Of a stretch of 64,000 nt of DNA, positions 46,805-57,123 are shown one piece after another. Position 1 is the first letter of the stretch. Every line of letters starts with the position of its first letter. The stretch comes from Dyella amyloliquefaciens. GTDB taxonomy: Bacteria > Pseudomonadota > Gammaproteobacteria > Xanthomonadales > Rhodanobacteraceae. The notes beneath the pieces are model-generated. The model saw only the letters and a program-made list of their open reading frames with translations. It did not search any database and was not told the origin of the DNA. Location of the stretch: positions 1 to 64,000 of the forward strand of contig NZ_SAYT01000006.1 in the NCBI RefSeq assembly GCF_004296575.1, in the 5' to 3' direction. The position numbers and the translations under genes were made by a program.

Positions 46805-47761
46805 TTACTCGATGTACGCGCCGTAGCCGCGCAGGCGCTTGTAGCGTCGGTCGAGCAGGTCCTTCAACGGCATCGCTTCCAGCTCGTCGAGCTGGTTCAT
46901 CAGCACCGCCTTCAGGCGCACGGCCATCGAGTGCGGATTGCGATGGGCGCCGCCCAGCGGCTCGCGCACGACCTTGTCGATCAGACCAAGCTCAAGCAGG
47001 CGCGGTGCGGTGAGGCCAAGTGCTTCGGCGGCGTCCTTGGCCTTCTCGGCGCTCTTCCACAGGATGGAGGCGCAGCCTTCCGGCGAGATCACGGAATAGG
47101 TCGAGTACTGCAGCATCACGGTGCGGTCGCCCACGCCGATGGCGAGTGCGCCGCCCGAGCCGCCTTCACCGATCACCGTGCAGATGATGGGCGTCTTGAG
47201 ATCGGCCATCTCCAGCAGGTTGCGTGCGATCGCTTCGGACTGGCCACGCTCTTCGGCGCCGACGCCCGGGTAGGCGCCTGGGGTGTCGATGAGGGTGAGC
47301 AGCGGCAGGCCGAAGCGCTCGGCCATCTTCATCAGGCGCAGCGCCTTGCGGTAACCCTCGGGACGCGGCATGCCGAAATTGCGGCGCACCTTGCCCTTGG
47401 TATCGCGAGCCTTCTGGTGGCCGATGATCATCACCGAACGGCCGTTGATGCGGCCCAGGCCACCCACGATGGCAGCGTCGTCCGCATAGGCGCGGTCACC
47501 CGCCAGCTCGTGGAACTCGTCGCAGATCACGCTGATGTAGTCGAGCGTGTAGGGACGGCCCGGATGGCGCGACAGCTGAGTCACCTGCCACGGCGTGAGG
47601 TTGCGGAAGATCTCGTTGGTCTTGAGCTTCAGCTTCTCGCGCAGGCGGCCGACTTCTTCGTCGATGTTGAACGCCTGGCCATGGCTGGCATGGCGAAGCT
47701 CTTCAATCTTCGCGTCCAGTTCGGCGATGGGTTGTTCGAAATCGAGGAAGTTGGGATTCAT
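46805..47761 (-). CDS. accA: Acetyl-CoA carboxylase carboxyltransferase alpha subunit
   Basis: 318 residues (E. coli 319). With AccD it moves CO2 from carboxybiotin to acetyl-CoA, giving malonyl-CoA. Family blocks: [37 protein letters not shown] and [15 protein letters not shown]. It lies after dnaE, as in E. coli; the 177-base spacer may carry its own promoter. Confidence 0.97.
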   Translation of the reverse strand: MNPNFLDFEQPIAELDAKIEELRHASHGQAFNIDEEVGRLREKLKLKTNEIFRNLTPWQVTQLSRHPGRPYTLDYISVICDEFHELAGDRAYADDAAIVGGLGRINGRSVMIIGHQKARDTKGKVRRNFGMPRPEGYRKALRLMKMAERFGLPLLTLIDTPGAYPGVGAEERGQSEAIARNLLEMADLKTPIICTVIGEGGSGGALAIGVGDRTVMLQYSTYSVISPEGCASILWKSAEKAKDAAEALGLTAPRLLELGLIDKVVREPLGGAHRNPHSMAVRLKAVLMNQLDELEAMPLKDLLDRRYKRLRGYGAYIE

Positions 47762-47938
47762 TCGGTGCAGTTCAGAACACGGAAGCGCGCCAGTATACCG
47801 ATCTGGAAAAAATCGCGGGAACGGGCGCGTATGGGCGTGAGGAAAGAGTGAAGGGTTTGGCGTTTGGGCGTGTCGCCCCGCGGAGGTGTTCCCGTCATTC
47901 CGACCGTTGCCGGAGTGACGGCTTGGGGCGGCGGTCGA

Positions 47939-50900
47939 TCAATCGCCGCCGCGTGGCCGGTCATCCGTCTTGACGATGCGAAGCTTGGCTGCCTCCACGC
48001 CGGGCACGGCCCGGATGGCCCGCAGCAGCTCCGGAATGGCATCCACACGCCATTCCTCGCCCAGCTCCAGGTCAGCCTGTGCGGTCTTGTTGTGATAGCC
48101 GTAGAGGACCACGCTGGCCCGTCCGCCGCGGTAGCCGGCGAGCGTTCGGCGCAGGTCGTCGATGAAGCTGGGGCCCACGCCGTTCAGTTTTAAACGCAGA
48201 AGACGGGCGTAGCGGCGGCAGGCGTCACCCAGGCTGAGCGCGCTGCGCGCGCGCACGGCGAAGCCGCCACCGGAGAAATCGTCGATGCGCAGGCCGCCCT
48301 CGACCACCAGCAGTTCGTCGCGAACCAGCAGCGGGGCGACCTGCTGGTACAGCTCGCCGAAGAAGCTCACCTCGATGATGCCGGTGCCATCTTCCAGTCG
48401 AACGAAGGCATCGCTGTCACCGCGTTTGCGCACGGCGGTGACCATGCCGGCCACCGTCCACGGCGTATCCGGGCCACGGCGGAAGCGGTTGTCGTCGCCG
48501 TCGTTCTTGCGCGGCTTCGGTGGCTGGTAGCGGTCGGCGATCTCGCCGAGCGGGCAGGTGGATAGCTGCGCCAGCTCTTCCTTCCACGGATCGGTGGGAT
48601 GGCCGGACAGGTAATGGCCAAGCGTGTCGCGCTCGCCCTGCAGCAACTGCTCCAGCGGCCAGTCGCCGACGACCGGCAGGTCCACTTCGACGGTCGGCGC
48701 GGCCGCCCCCATCATGGCGCCAAACATGTCGTTCTGGCCGGACTGCTTGTTCTTCAGGTGCTGGTCCGCCGCCTTCATTGCATTCGGCAGCTGTGCCATC
48801 AGGCTGGCGCGGTTGGGTGCCAATGCATCGAGCGAGCCGGACAGGATCAAGGCTTCCAGCACGCGACGGTTGAGCTTGGTCGAGTCGACGCGACGGCAGA
48901 AATCGGCAAGGTCGGTGTACGCGCCACCGCGGCGGCGCTCGTCGGCAATCGCTTCGCAGGCGCCCTGGCCCACGCCCTTGATGGCGCCCAGGCCGTAGCG
49001 GATGACCTTGGGCTCCACCGCGACGAACATGAACTCCGACGCGTTGACGTCCGGCGGCAGCACCTTCAGGCCGATCGCCTTCGACTCGTCGATGAAGGTC
49101 ACCGCCTTGTCGGTGTTGTCCATGTCCGACGAGATCGTCGCGGCCATGAACTCGGCGGGGTAGTGCGCCTTCAGCCAGGCGGTGTGGTACGAGACGAGCG
49201 CGTAGGCGGCGGCGTGCGACTTGTTGAAGCCGTAGCCGGCGAACTTCTCCATCAGGTCGAAGATCTCATCGGCCTTCTCGCCGGTGAGTCCGTCCTTGGC
49301 GGCGCCTTCGCGGAACTTGGCGCGCTCCTTCGCCATTTCCTCGAGCTTCTTCTTGCCCATCGCGCGGCGCAGCAGGTCGGCGCCGCCGAGCGAGTAACCG
49401 CCGACGATCTGCGCCATCTGCATCACCTGCTCCTGATAGACCATGATGCCGTAGGTCTCTTTCAGGATCGGCTCGACGCGCGGGTCGGGATACACCACTT
49501 CCTCGCGGCCGTGTTTACGCGCGACGAAGCTGGGAATCAGGTCCATCGGGCCGGGGCGGTACAACGCCACCAGCGCGATGATGTCCTCGAAGCGGTCGGG
49601 TTTTGCGTCCTTGAGCATGCGCTGCATGCCCGAGGATTCGAGCTGGAACACCGCGACCGTCTGCGCCTTCTTCAGCACGTCGTAGGCGGCCGGATCGTCG
49701 GTGGGAATCGCCGCGATATCGAGCGCTTCCTCGCCGCTCACCGCGCGACGCGCGTTGATGGCCTTCACCGCCCAGTCGATGATGGTGAGCGTGCGCAGTC
49801 CGAGGAAGTCGAACTTCACCAGGCCGACGGCTTCCACGTCGTCCTTGTCGTACTGCGTGACGACGCCGGCGCCGCCCGGTTCGCAGTACAGCGGCGCAAA
49901 TTCGGTGAGCGGCTTGGGACCGATCACCACGCCACCGGCGTGCTTGCCGACGCCGCGCGTGATGCTTTCAAGGCTGAGCGCCAGGTCGATCAGCGTGCGT
50001 GCTTCTTCGTCCTGTTCGTACAGGTCGCAGAAGTCCTTGACGATGCGATCCGGTTCTTTCTTCGCCTTCTCCGAGCGACCCAGCGCGCATTGCAGCGTGA
50101 GGTCGAGCGGGCGCGCGGGAATCAGCTTTGCGATGCGGTCGACCGCGTTGTAGCCCATGCCGAGCACGCGACCGGAGTCGCGCAGCACGGCTTTCGCCGC
50201 CATCGAACCGTAGGTGATGATCTGGCTGACGTGGTCGCGGCCGTATTTGCGCGCAACGTAGTCGATCACCTCGTCGCGGCGATCCATGCAGAAGTCGATG
50301 TCGAAGTCGGGCATCGACACGCGTTCGGGATTGAGGAATCGCTCGAACAGCAGGTCGAACTGGATCGGATCCAGGTCGGTGATCTTCAGCACCCAGGCCA
50401 CCAGCGAGCCGGCACCCGAACCACGGCCCGGGCCGACCGGGATGCCGTTCTGCTTACCCCAGTTGATGAAGTCCGCCACGATCAGGAAGTAGCCGGGGAA
50501 GCCCATCTTGATGATGACGTCCAGCTCGCGTTCCAGGCGTGTTTCGTATTCCTCCTGCGTGCGGCCGGGTGCGACGCCGGCAAACGCCAGGCGCTCCTTC
50601 AGGCCTTCGCGGGAAAGCTCGCGGATGTAGCTGGCCAGGTCGTGGCCTTCGGGCACCGGGAAGTCGGGCAGGTAGTACGTGCCGAAGTTCAGCTCGAGCG
50701 TGCAGCGCTTGGCCAGCTCGAGCGTGTTTTCCAGCGCCTCGGGGATGTCGGCGAACAGCGCCTCCATCTCTTCCGGTGTCTTCAGGTACTGCTGGTCGCT
50801 GTAGTCGCGCGGACGCTTGGGATCGCCCAGCACGCGGCCCTGGTTGATGCACACGCGCGCTTCGTGCGACTCGAAACCTTCCTGCTTGAGGAAGCGCACG

Positions 50901-51496
50901 TCGTTGCTGGCGATCACCGGCAGGTCGAGTTCGGCGGCCAGTCCCAGTGCGGCGGCGTTCCAGTTTTCCTCGCCTTCGCGACCGGTGCGGGTCAGCTCCA
51001 GGTACAGGCGGTCGGCCATCTGGCTGGCGAACGGGCGCAGGCGTGCGGCGGCGGCATCGACGCCCTGGTTCACCGCGATGCGGCCGGCTTCGCTCTCGCG
51101 GCCGAGCAGGGCGATCAGCCCATGCGTCGCCTGCGGTGTGAGCCAGGCCATGTCGACCATGGCGCGGCCGCTGTGCTGGCCGTCGCGCCAGGCGCGCGAC
51201 ACCAGGCGCGACAGGTTGAGGTAGCCCTCGTGGTTCTGGCAGAACACGGTGAGGCGCCATGGACGCGGATCGTCCGGTGAGCTCACCCACAGGTCCGCGC
51301 CGCCGATCGGCTTGATGCCGGCCGCGCTGCAGGCCTTGTAGAACTTCACCAGCGCGAACATGTTGCTGTCGTCGGTCAGCGCCACCGCCGGAATACCTGC
51401 GCGCACGCAGGCATCGACCAGTCCCTTGATGCGGATGGTCGAGTCGACCAGCGAGTACTCGCTGTGCAGGTGGAGGTGTGCGAAGCGGACGGACAT
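47939..51496 (-). CDS. dnaE: DNA polymerase III alpha subunit
   Basis: 1185 residues (E. coli 1160). PHP domain at the N-terminus (FAHLHLHSEYSLVDS), the palm with the catalytic Asp pair in PDFDIDFCMDRR near residue 400, then HhH, beta-clamp-binding and OB parts. It is the replicative polymerase. ATG 51496. Between it and rnhB lie a permease and a small gene that are not in the E. coli arrangement. Confidence 0.97.
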   Translation of the reverse strand: MSVRFAHLHLHSEYSLVDSTIRIKGLVDACVRAGIPAVALTDDSNMFALVKFYKACSAAGIKPIGGADLWVSSPDDPRPWRLTVFCQNHEGYLNLSRLVSRAWRDGQHSGRAMVDMAWLTPQATHGLIALLGRESEAGRIAVNQGVDAAAARLRPFASQMADRLYLELTRTGREGEENWNAAALGLAAELDLPVIASNDVRFLKQEGFESHEARVCINQGRVLGDPKRPRDYSDQQYLKTPEEMEALFADIPEALENTLELAKRCTLELNFGTYYLPDFPVPEGHDLASYIRELSREGLKERLAFAGVAPGRTQEEYETRLERELDVIIKMGFPGYFLIVADFINWGKQNGIPVGPGRGSGAGSLVAWVLKITDLDPIQFDLLFERFLNPERVSMPDFDIDFCMDRRDEVIDYVARKYGRDHVSQIITYGSMAAKAVLRDSGRVLGMGYNAVDRIAKLIPARPLDLTLQCALGRSEKAKKEPDRIVKDFCDLYEQDEEARTLIDLALSLESITRGVGKHAGGVVIGPKPLTEFAPLYCEPGGAGVVTQYDKDDVEAVGLVKFDFLGLRTLTIIDWAVKAINARRAVSGEEALDIAAIPTDDPAAYDVLKKAQTVAVFQLESSGMQRMLKDAKPDRFEDIIALVALYRPGPMDLIPSFVARKHGREEVVYPDPRVEPILKETYGIMVYQEQVMQMAQIVGGYSLGGADLLRRAMGKKKLEEMAKERAKFREGAAKDGLTGEKADEIFDLMEKFAGYGFNKSHAAAYALVSYHTAWLKAHYPAEFMAATISSDMDNTDKAVTFIDESKAIGLKVLPPDVNASEFMFVAVEPKVIRYGLGAIKGVGQGACEAIADERRRGGAYTDLADFCRRVDSTKLNRRVLEALILSGSLDALAPNRASLMAQLPNAMKAADQHLKNKQSGQNDMFGAMMGAAAPTVEVDLPVVGDWPLEQLLQGERDTLGHYLSGHPTDPWKEELAQLSTCPLGEIADRYQPPKPRKNDGDDNRFRRGPDTPWTVAGMVTAVRKRGDSDAFVRLEDGTGIIEVSFFGELYQQVAPLLVRDELLVVEGGLRIDDFSGGGFAVRARSALSLGDACRRYARLLRLKLNGVGPSFIDDLRRTLAGYRGGRASVVLYGYHNKTAQADLELGEEWRVDAIPELLRAIRAVPGVEAAKLRIVKTDDRPRGGD

Positions 51497-51803
51497 GGCG
51501 TGCGCGCAGGATGGAACGCCAGCCTACCGGTGCCGGCCCGACCGGACAAGAATTGACATCCGTCTGGGGCGCCCCGGCAGGGGGCGTGAGTCATGTCAGC
51601 CATGGTCGCGTGGCGCATCGGAGTAGTCCGCGACTTCGTGGCGGTTGCGCGACCGGATCCTGGCGCGACAAAGCACGTGATCGGCGGGGCGGAGACCGGT
51701 ATCGTTCTGGACTTATGGCGGTTGCGGGGCTACGCCGCGGCTGGCATGGTTCAGGACTTTTCACGCACGCATGGCGGCCCATTGGGGCCTTCGAAGGCAA
51801 CGC
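51497..51803. other. Divergent control region of dnaE and the APC permease
   Basis: 307 bases. TTGACA occurs at 51553-51558 but has no partner -10 at normal spacing. No gene seen; promoters on both strands are expected but not resolved. Confidence 0.45.
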
Positions 51804-53243
51804 ATGTCACTGATCCGATCGCTCTTTACCGTCAAGCCCATCGAGGCGTCGCTTTCCGCCAGCGACAACATGCGCCGGACGCTCGGCCTCAGGGACCTGA
51901 TCGTGCTGGGCGTGGGCGCGGTGATCGGTGCGGGCATCTTCGTGATCACCGGGCAGGCGGCCGCCGAGCATGCCGGCCCCGCCTTGACCATCTCCTTCGT
52001 GCTGGCCGGTCTGGCGGCCGCCCTCGCGGCACTCAGCTACGCCGAATTCGCGGCCATGCTGCCGGTCTCGGGTAGCGCCTATGTCTATGCCTACGCCACC
52101 TTCGGCGAGCTGCTGGCCTGGTTCATCGGCTGGAACGTGGTGGCCGAATACCTGCTGGCGGTGTCCTCGGTGGCCGTGGGCTGGTCGGGTTACGGCGTGG
52201 GCCTGCTGCACAGCATGGGTATCGATATCCCATCCGCCCTGGCCAACGCGCCGCTGGCGTTCCGCGATGGGCACTTCGTCGCGACCGGCGCCTTGCTCAA
52301 CCTGCCGGCCCTGCTGGTGGTCGCCGCGATCACGGCGCTGCTCTATGTCGGCACGCGCCAGTCGACCATGTTCGCCAGCTTCGTCGTGGTGCTGAAGGTG
52401 CTGGTGGTGGTGCTGTTCGTGGTGTTCGGGCTGCAGTACATCGATCCGTCGCTGTGGCATCCGTACGTGCCGGCGAACCAGGGTGGCGATCACTATGGCT
52501 GGGCGGGCGTGTTCCGGGCCGCGACCAGCGTGTTCTACGCCTACATCGGTTTCGACGCTGTGGCGACGGCGGCGCAGGAGACGCGCAATCCGCAGCAGAA
52601 CGTGCCGGCCGGCATCCTGATCTCGCTGGCGATCTGCACGGTGCTCTACATCATCGTCGCCGCGGTGCTCACCGGTCTGGTGCCGTACCCGCAGTTGGCG
52701 ACGGCCGAGCCGGTGGCGACCGCGCTGGCCGCCCATCCGGCGCTGGCCTGGCTCAAGCTGCTGACCCAGGTGGGCGCCGTGGCCGGCCTCACCTCGGTGA
52801 TCCTGGTGATGCACATGGGCCTGGCCCGCATCCTCTACAGCATGGCGGGCGACGGTCTGCTTCCGCGCATGTTCGGTGCCGTGCACGAACGGTTCCGCAC
52901 GCCGCATCGCACCACCTTGCTGGTGGGCTGCGTGGGTGGCCTGCTGGCGGCGGTGTTCCCGCTCAGCCTGCTGGGCGACCTGTTATCGATGGGCACGCTG
53001 CTGGCGTTCTCCACGGTGTGCGTTGGCGTGCTGGTGCTACGTCGCACGCATCCTGAGCTGCCGCGCGGCTTCCGCGTGCCCGCCGCACCCGTGGTGTGTT
53101 CGATGGGCGTGGTGGTCTGTCTGTTCCTGCTGGCGCAGATGAATGCGGCCAACTGGACGCTGCTGGCGTGCTGGACCGCCATCGGCATGCTGATCTACAT
53201 CGGCTACGGCTATCGGCACAGCCTGCTGCGCGAACGCCGATAA
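51804..53243 (+). CDS. APC-family amino acid permease (cationic amino acid type)
   Basis: 479 residues from ATG 51804 (GAAGG upstream), with about 12 to 14 membrane segments. GVGAVIGAGIFVITGQAA in TM1 and SYAEFAAMLPVSGSAYVYAY in TM3 are the substrate-binding signatures of the CAT/YfnA branch. It takes up amino acids by proton symport; exact substrate unknown. Opposite in direction to the flanking rnhB and dnaE, so it is an insertion in this conserved block. Confidence 0.88.
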   Translation: MSLIRSLFTVKPIEASLSASDNMRRTLGLRDLIVLGVGAVIGAGIFVITGQAAAEHAGPALTISFVLAGLAAALAALSYAEFAAMLPVSGSAYVYAYATFGELLAWFIGWNVVAEYLLAVSSVAVGWSGYGVGLLHSMGIDIPSALANAPLAFRDGHFVATGALLNLPALLVVAAITALLYVGTRQSTMFASFVVVLKVLVVVLFVVFGLQYIDPSLWHPYVPANQGGDHYGWAGVFRAATSVFYAYIGFDAVATAAQETRNPQQNVPAGILISLAICTVLYIIVAAVLTGLVPYPQLATAEPVATALAAHPALAWLKLLTQVGAVAGLTSVILVMHMGLARILYSMAGDGLLPRMFGAVHERFRTPHRTTLLVGCVGGLLAAVFPLSLLGDLLSMGTLLAFSTVCVGVLVLRRTHPELPRGFRVPAAPVVCSMGVVVCLFLLAQMNAANWTLLACWTAIGMLIYIGYGYRHSLLRERR

Positions 53244-53297
53244 GCATCTGCGCCGTGCGACGGCACGTCGTTGCAGTGCCGCCGCCGATGTTCTCAA

Positions 53298-53513
53298 TCA
53301 ACCTGAGATATGGAAGCGTCCATCGCCGAGTGGGCCTTCGATATAGTGGTCCAGGCCACGTACTGACAGCGGGTGGCGATCGTAGTCCACATGCCGGTGC
53401 TCGGTTTCCACGATGGCCGTGAGCTCCTCGGGGGAAAGGAATTCCACGGGCGCTTCGATGGGATGACTGTCGGGCGACGGTGTGAAGTCGCGCGGGCGGT
53501 TGGGAAGCGTCAT
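53298..53513 (-). CDS. Small acidic hypothetical protein
   Basis: 71 residues from ATG 53513, with GGAG seven bases upstream. Middle part PVEFLSPEELTAIVETEHRH is probably helical; the end reads GLDHYIEGPLGDGRFHISG. Not recognised. The good ribosome site argues that it is translated. Convergent with the permease. Confidence 0.55.
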   Translation of the reverse strand: MTLPNRPRDFTPSPDSHPIEAPVEFLSPEELTAIVETEHRHVDYDRHPLSVRGLDHYIEGPLGDGRFHISG

Positions 53514-53957
53514 GACATCACTCCTGCGGTATTTGCACGCGTTGTGCTTTCGGGCCGCACGGCGGGGAACGTGCGGGTCGACCGATGCGTCCATGCCTCG
53601 AAGAAGTGCACCGTGCCGCAGGATCAGGCGTAACGGTTGCTTGGCGTGGGCTCGGCACTTGGGCGGCCCGGTGACTTCGTTTCCTGTATCTCTTCGGATG
53701 CAGCGGCGGCAAAAAAGGTTGCCTCGGTGGAGAGCCGTATCGCGGATGTTCGAGAGGGCGATGTCGGCCGCCGTTTTCCTGACTTTGCACAGGTCGCGTC
53801 GCAGGTCACGGCCTTTTGCGAAGTCGAAGGTACTTTAGCTCCGTTGCATGCACATGACGTGGGCCATAGGGCATGCCTCGACCCTTATGCTTTTGGCCCC
53901 GTTGATGCTTGCAGGCGATGCGCGCGGAGTCCGTTTGGACGTCCAATCACCTGATGA
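53514..53957. other. Gap between the small gene and rnhB
   Basis: 444 bases. Open frames of about 100 codons exist on both strands, none with a ribosome site or recognisable protein. No repeat or RNA gene seen. Confidence 0.5.
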
Positions 53958-54602
53958 TCAGAACAGCACGCCCTGGTCCACCAGCAGCTTTACCGGCGCA
54001 AAACTGCGGCGGTGCTGGGGGCAAGGCCCCAGGCGCTTGAGAGCTTCGAGATGCACGGGCGTGGGATAGCCCTTGTGCTCGGCGAACCCGTAACCGGGAT
54101 GCTCCTGATCCAGCGCAACCATCCATCGGTCGCGACTCACCTTGGCAAGAATGGACGCGGCGCTGATGGCAGGTTCCAGTGCGTCGCCGCCGACGATGGC
54201 ACGACCGGGGCAGGGCAGTTCGCGTGGCAACGCATTGCCATCGATCCATGCTTCGTGGGCCGACGGATTCAAGCCCGCGAGCGCTCGGCACATGCCGGTC
54301 ATGGTGGCCTGGAAAATATTGATGCGGTCGATCTCATCCGCGGTCACCAGCACCACGCTATACGCGAGCGCGTTCTCGATGATCTGCGGGTAGAGCGCTT
54401 CGCGTTTTGCTTCCGTGAGCTTCTTGGAGTCGTTCAGTCCGGCGATCGGTCGCGCCGGATCGAGGATCACCGCTGCCACGGCGACGGGACCGGCCAGCGG
54501 CCCGCGGCCTGCTTCGTCGACGCCGGCAATGAGACGAATCACCGTGTCGATCGACGCGACAGGCGGCGACGAAACCTTCGTACGGGGCTTCGGGTTAGCC
54601 AC
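53958..54602 (-). CDS. rnhB: Ribonuclease HII
   Basis: 214 residues from GTG 54602, which overlaps the lpxB stop by eight bases. [16 protein letters not shown] holds the catalytic Asp-Glu, and KVSRDRWM and [10 protein letters not shown] complete the site. It removes ribonucleotides from RNA/DNA hybrids. The order lpxA-lpxB-rnhB is conserved in Gammaproteobacteria. Confidence 0.95.
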   Translation of the reverse strand: MANPKPRTKVSSPPVASIDTVIRLIAGVDEAGRGPLAGPVAVAAVILDPARPIAGLNDSKKLTEAKREALYPQIIENALAYSVVLVTADEIDRINIFQATMTGMCRALAGLNPSAHEAWIDGNALPRELPCPGRAIVGGDALEPAISAASILAKVSRDRWMVALDQEHPGYGFAEHKGYPTPVHLEALKRLGPCPQHRRSFAPVKLLVDQGVLF

Positions 54603-55806
54603 GGGTGCTCTCCACCAGCTCCGCCACGGCATCCGCCGCCATGTCGCCGGCGTGGCTTTCGAGGTTGCCGCGCAGGGCGTGATGCAGCTGCTCGAAGGCG
54701 CTCACAATGGCGCCACGGCGCTCGCTGTCCTGGAACAGCCCTAGCGTCGCCTCGGCGAGCTTGTCCGGCGTGAAGTCGTCCTGCATCAGCTCGGGTACGA
54801 GCACGACCTTCTCGCCCATGCCGCCGGCGCGGGCGAGGATGTTCGGCAGCGAGTAGACGTCCGTCTTCAGCATGTTAAGCATGCGCGCGATGCGGTAGCT
54901 CACCGGCGAGACGCGGTAACCCACCACCATGGGGCGCTTGGCCAGCATTGCCTCGAGGGCCGCCGTACCGGAAGCCAGCAGTACGACGTCAGCTGCCAGC
55001 ATGGCTTCGTGAGCGTGGCCGTCGAGCAGCCGTGGGGCGTCGTCGCCGTTGGCGTCGCCCATCAGGGTTTTCAGCGTGGCGTGCACGCGCTCGTTGGCGG
55101 CAGGCACGATGACACGCAGTCCCGGCATTGCGGCGGCCACCTTGCGTGCGGCATCGATGAAACTCTTGCCCAGTTGCTTGATCTCCGATGCACGACTGCC
55201 CGGGAGCACCGCCAGCACGGGCACGTTGTGCGGCAACTGCAGGAAATCACGTGCGCCGGCGCGATCGGACACCATGGCGAAGCGATCCGCCAGCGGGTGT
55301 CCGACGAAACGGGCATCGACGCCATGCCGCGCGTAAATCGGCGGCTCCATCGGGAACAGGCACAGCACGCGGTCAGCGCTGCGACCGATCTTCTCCGCGC
55401 GTTTCTCGCGCCACGCCCAGACCGACGGGCTGACGTAGTGCACGGTGCGCAGGCCTGCTTCACGCAGGCGCTTCTCCACGCCGAGGTTGAAATCCGGCGC
55501 ATCGATACCGACCACCACTGCAGGCTTTGCCGCGATCAGGCGGGCGACCAGTTCCTTGCGCAGCCGCAGCAGGCGCGGCAGGTGTGAGATCACCTCGACA
55601 AAGCCGAACAGCGACAGCTCCTTGATGTCGTACCAGGACTCGAAGCCGGCCGCCTGCATGCGCGCGCCGCCGATGCCGATGAACCGTGCATCGGGATAAC
55701 GGCGACGCAAGGCGACGATGAGATCGGCGCCGAGCTGGTCGCCGGAGTCTTCGCCGGCGATCAGGGCAAGGAGGGGAGCGTTGGCCGACTCAGCGGGAGG
55801 CATCAT
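54595..55806 (-). CDS. lpxB: Lipid-A-disaccharide synthase
   Basis: 403 residues (E. coli 382). [17 protein letters not shown] at the N-terminus and [16 protein letters not shown] are family blocks (GT19). It joins UDP-2,3-diacylglucosamine and lipid X at the inner membrane. Two adjacent ATGs (55806, 55803). 73 bases follow lpxA; its end overlaps rnhB. Confidence 0.96.
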   Translation of the reverse strand: MMPPAESANAPLLALIAGEDSGDQLGADLIVALRRRYPDARFIGIGGARMQAAGFESWYDIKELSLFGFVEVISHLPRLLRLRKELVARLIAAKPAVVVGIDAPDFNLGVEKRLREAGLRTVHYVSPSVWAWREKRAEKIGRSADRVLCLFPMEPPIYARHGVDARFVGHPLADRFAMVSDRAGARDFLQLPHNVPVLAVLPGSRASEIKQLGKSFIDAARKVAAAMPGLRVIVPAANERVHATLKTLMGDANGDDAPRLLDGHAHEAMLAADVVLLASGTAALEAMLAKRPMVVGYRVSPVSYRIARMLNMLKTDVYSLPNILARAGGMGEKVVLVPELMQDDFTPDKLAEATLGLFQDSERRGAIVSAFEQLHHALRGNLESHAGDMAADAVAELVESTRG

Positions 55807-55879
55807 GAAAGCTCGGGATCAAAGGCAACCTCCGTCTCGATGAGCTGGCGGGGAACGAAGCCGCCGCCAGCCACCCGTG

Positions 55880-56653
55880 TCAGCGTGCCAGCGAGCGCTC
55901 GCTGCGGTCGAGGAACTCGAGCATGGCGCGGACGTCTTCACTGTCCGCTGCCTGCGACACCAGCTGTTCGCGCGCATCGGCCAGCGTGAGGCCTGCCATG
56001 TACAGCGTGCGGTAGGCGCGCTTGATGGCGGAGATGCGCGAGGCATCGAAGCCGCGGCGCTTGAGGCCTTCGCTGTTGATGCCACGCGGGCGTCCGCGCT
56101 GCTCGTTCGCCATCATCACGAACGGCGGCACGTCCGAGCCGAGCAGGCAGCCCATGCCGATGAAGGCGTGCGCGCCGACCTTGCAGAATTGGTGTGCGCC
56201 CGAGAAACCGGCCATCACCACCCAGTCACCCACTTCGACGTGCCCGGCGAGGGCGGAGTAGTTGGAGAACACCGTGTTGTTGCCGATCTGGCAGTCGTGC
56301 GCGACGTGCACGTAAGCGAGCAGCCAGTTGTCGTTGCCGATCCGCGTGACACCGCCGCCATCACCCGTGCCACGGTTGATCGTGACGAATTCGCGGATCT
56401 GGTTGCGATCGCCGATCACCAGCTCCGTGCGCTCGCCCTTGAACTTCTTGTCCTGCGGCGCGCCGCCGAGCGAGGCGAACTGGCTGATGTGATTGTCGTT
56501 GCCGATGCGCGTCGGGCCCTCGATCACCACGTGCGGTCCAATCACCGTGCCTTCGCCGATGTGCACGTCCGCACCGATCACGCTGAACGCGCCGATGCTG
56601 ACGTTGTTGGCGATGACGGCAGACGGATCGATCTGCGCGGTGGGGTGGATCAT
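55880..56653 (-). CDS. lpxA: UDP-N-acetylglucosamine acyltransferase
   Basis: 257 residues from ATG 56653, four-base overlap with the fabZ stop. Left-handed beta-helix of hexapeptide repeats; [20 protein letters not shown] contains the region of the catalytic His. It adds the first acyl chain of lipid A from acyl-ACP. Helical C-terminal domain from about residue 195. Confidence 0.96.
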   Translation of the reverse strand: MIHPTAQIDPSAVIANNVSIGAFSVIGADVHIGEGTVIGPHVVIEGPTRIGNDNHISQFASLGGAPQDKKFKGERTELVIGDRNQIREFVTINRGTGDGGGVTRIGNDNWLLAYVHVAHDCQIGNNTVFSNYSALAGHVEVGDWVVMAGFSGAHQFCKVGAHAFIGMGCLLGSDVPPFVMMANEQRGRPRGINSEGLKRRGFDASRISAIKRAYRTLYMAGLTLADAREQLVSQAADSEDVRAMLEFLDRSERSLAR

Positions 56654-57123
56654 TTCTCCGACCTCGCGGCGCACATCAGCTCACAGCTGGCCACTTCCTT
56701 GTCACCGACCATGGTGCGCGCTTCGAACAGACCCATGCTGCGCAGCAGGCGCTTGAGCGTCACTTCGAGGCGCAGCTGGTCGCCCGGTACTACCGGGGCA
56801 TTGAAGCGCGCGTTGTCCACCTTGGCCAGGTAGAACAGCGGGCTGCCGGTGTTGCCCTTCAGGCGGCTGGAAATTTGAGTGAGCAGGCCGGCGGCCTGCG
56901 CCATCGCCTCCACGATCAGCACGCCCGGCATGACCGGGTGGCCGGGGAAGTGACCCTGGAAGAACGGCTCGTTGATGGTGACGTTCTTGAGGGCCACCAC
57001 GCTCTTGTCCGGCACCAGCTCGATCACGCGATCGACCAGCAGGAACGGGTAGCGGTGCGGCAGCAGTTGCTGGATGTGTTCCACAGTCACCGGAAGATGG
57101 AAGGGCACGGTGAGGTCACTCAT
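56650..57123 (-). CDS. fabZ: 3-hydroxyacyl-ACP dehydratase FabZ
   Basis: 157 residues from ATG 57123, overlapping the lpxD stop by eight bases. Hot-dog fold; [20 protein letters not shown] holds the catalytic His and Glu. Makes trans-2-enoyl-ACP in fatty acid elongation and competes with LpxA/LpxD for 3-hydroxyacyl-ACP; the shared operon lets the cell balance the two uses. Confidence 0.97.
   Translation of the reverse strand: MSDLTVPFHLPVTVEHIQQLLPHRYPFLLVDRVIELVPDKSVVALKNVTINEPFFQGHFPGHPVMPGVLIVEAMAQAAGLLTQISSRLKGNTGSPLFYLAKVDNARFNAPVVPGDQLRLEVTLKRLLRSMGLFEARTMVGDKEVASCELMCAARSEK

Noticed and set aside
48599-51280. 893-codon open frame on the + strand opposite dnaE
   Set aside because: High-GC codon bias leaves long antisense frames; the sequence has no recognisable domain and dnaE on the other strand is certain.
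53637-53954. 105-codon + strand frame in the rnhB-side gap
   Set aside because: No ribosome site, no recognised motif, and other frames of similar length overlap it on both strands.
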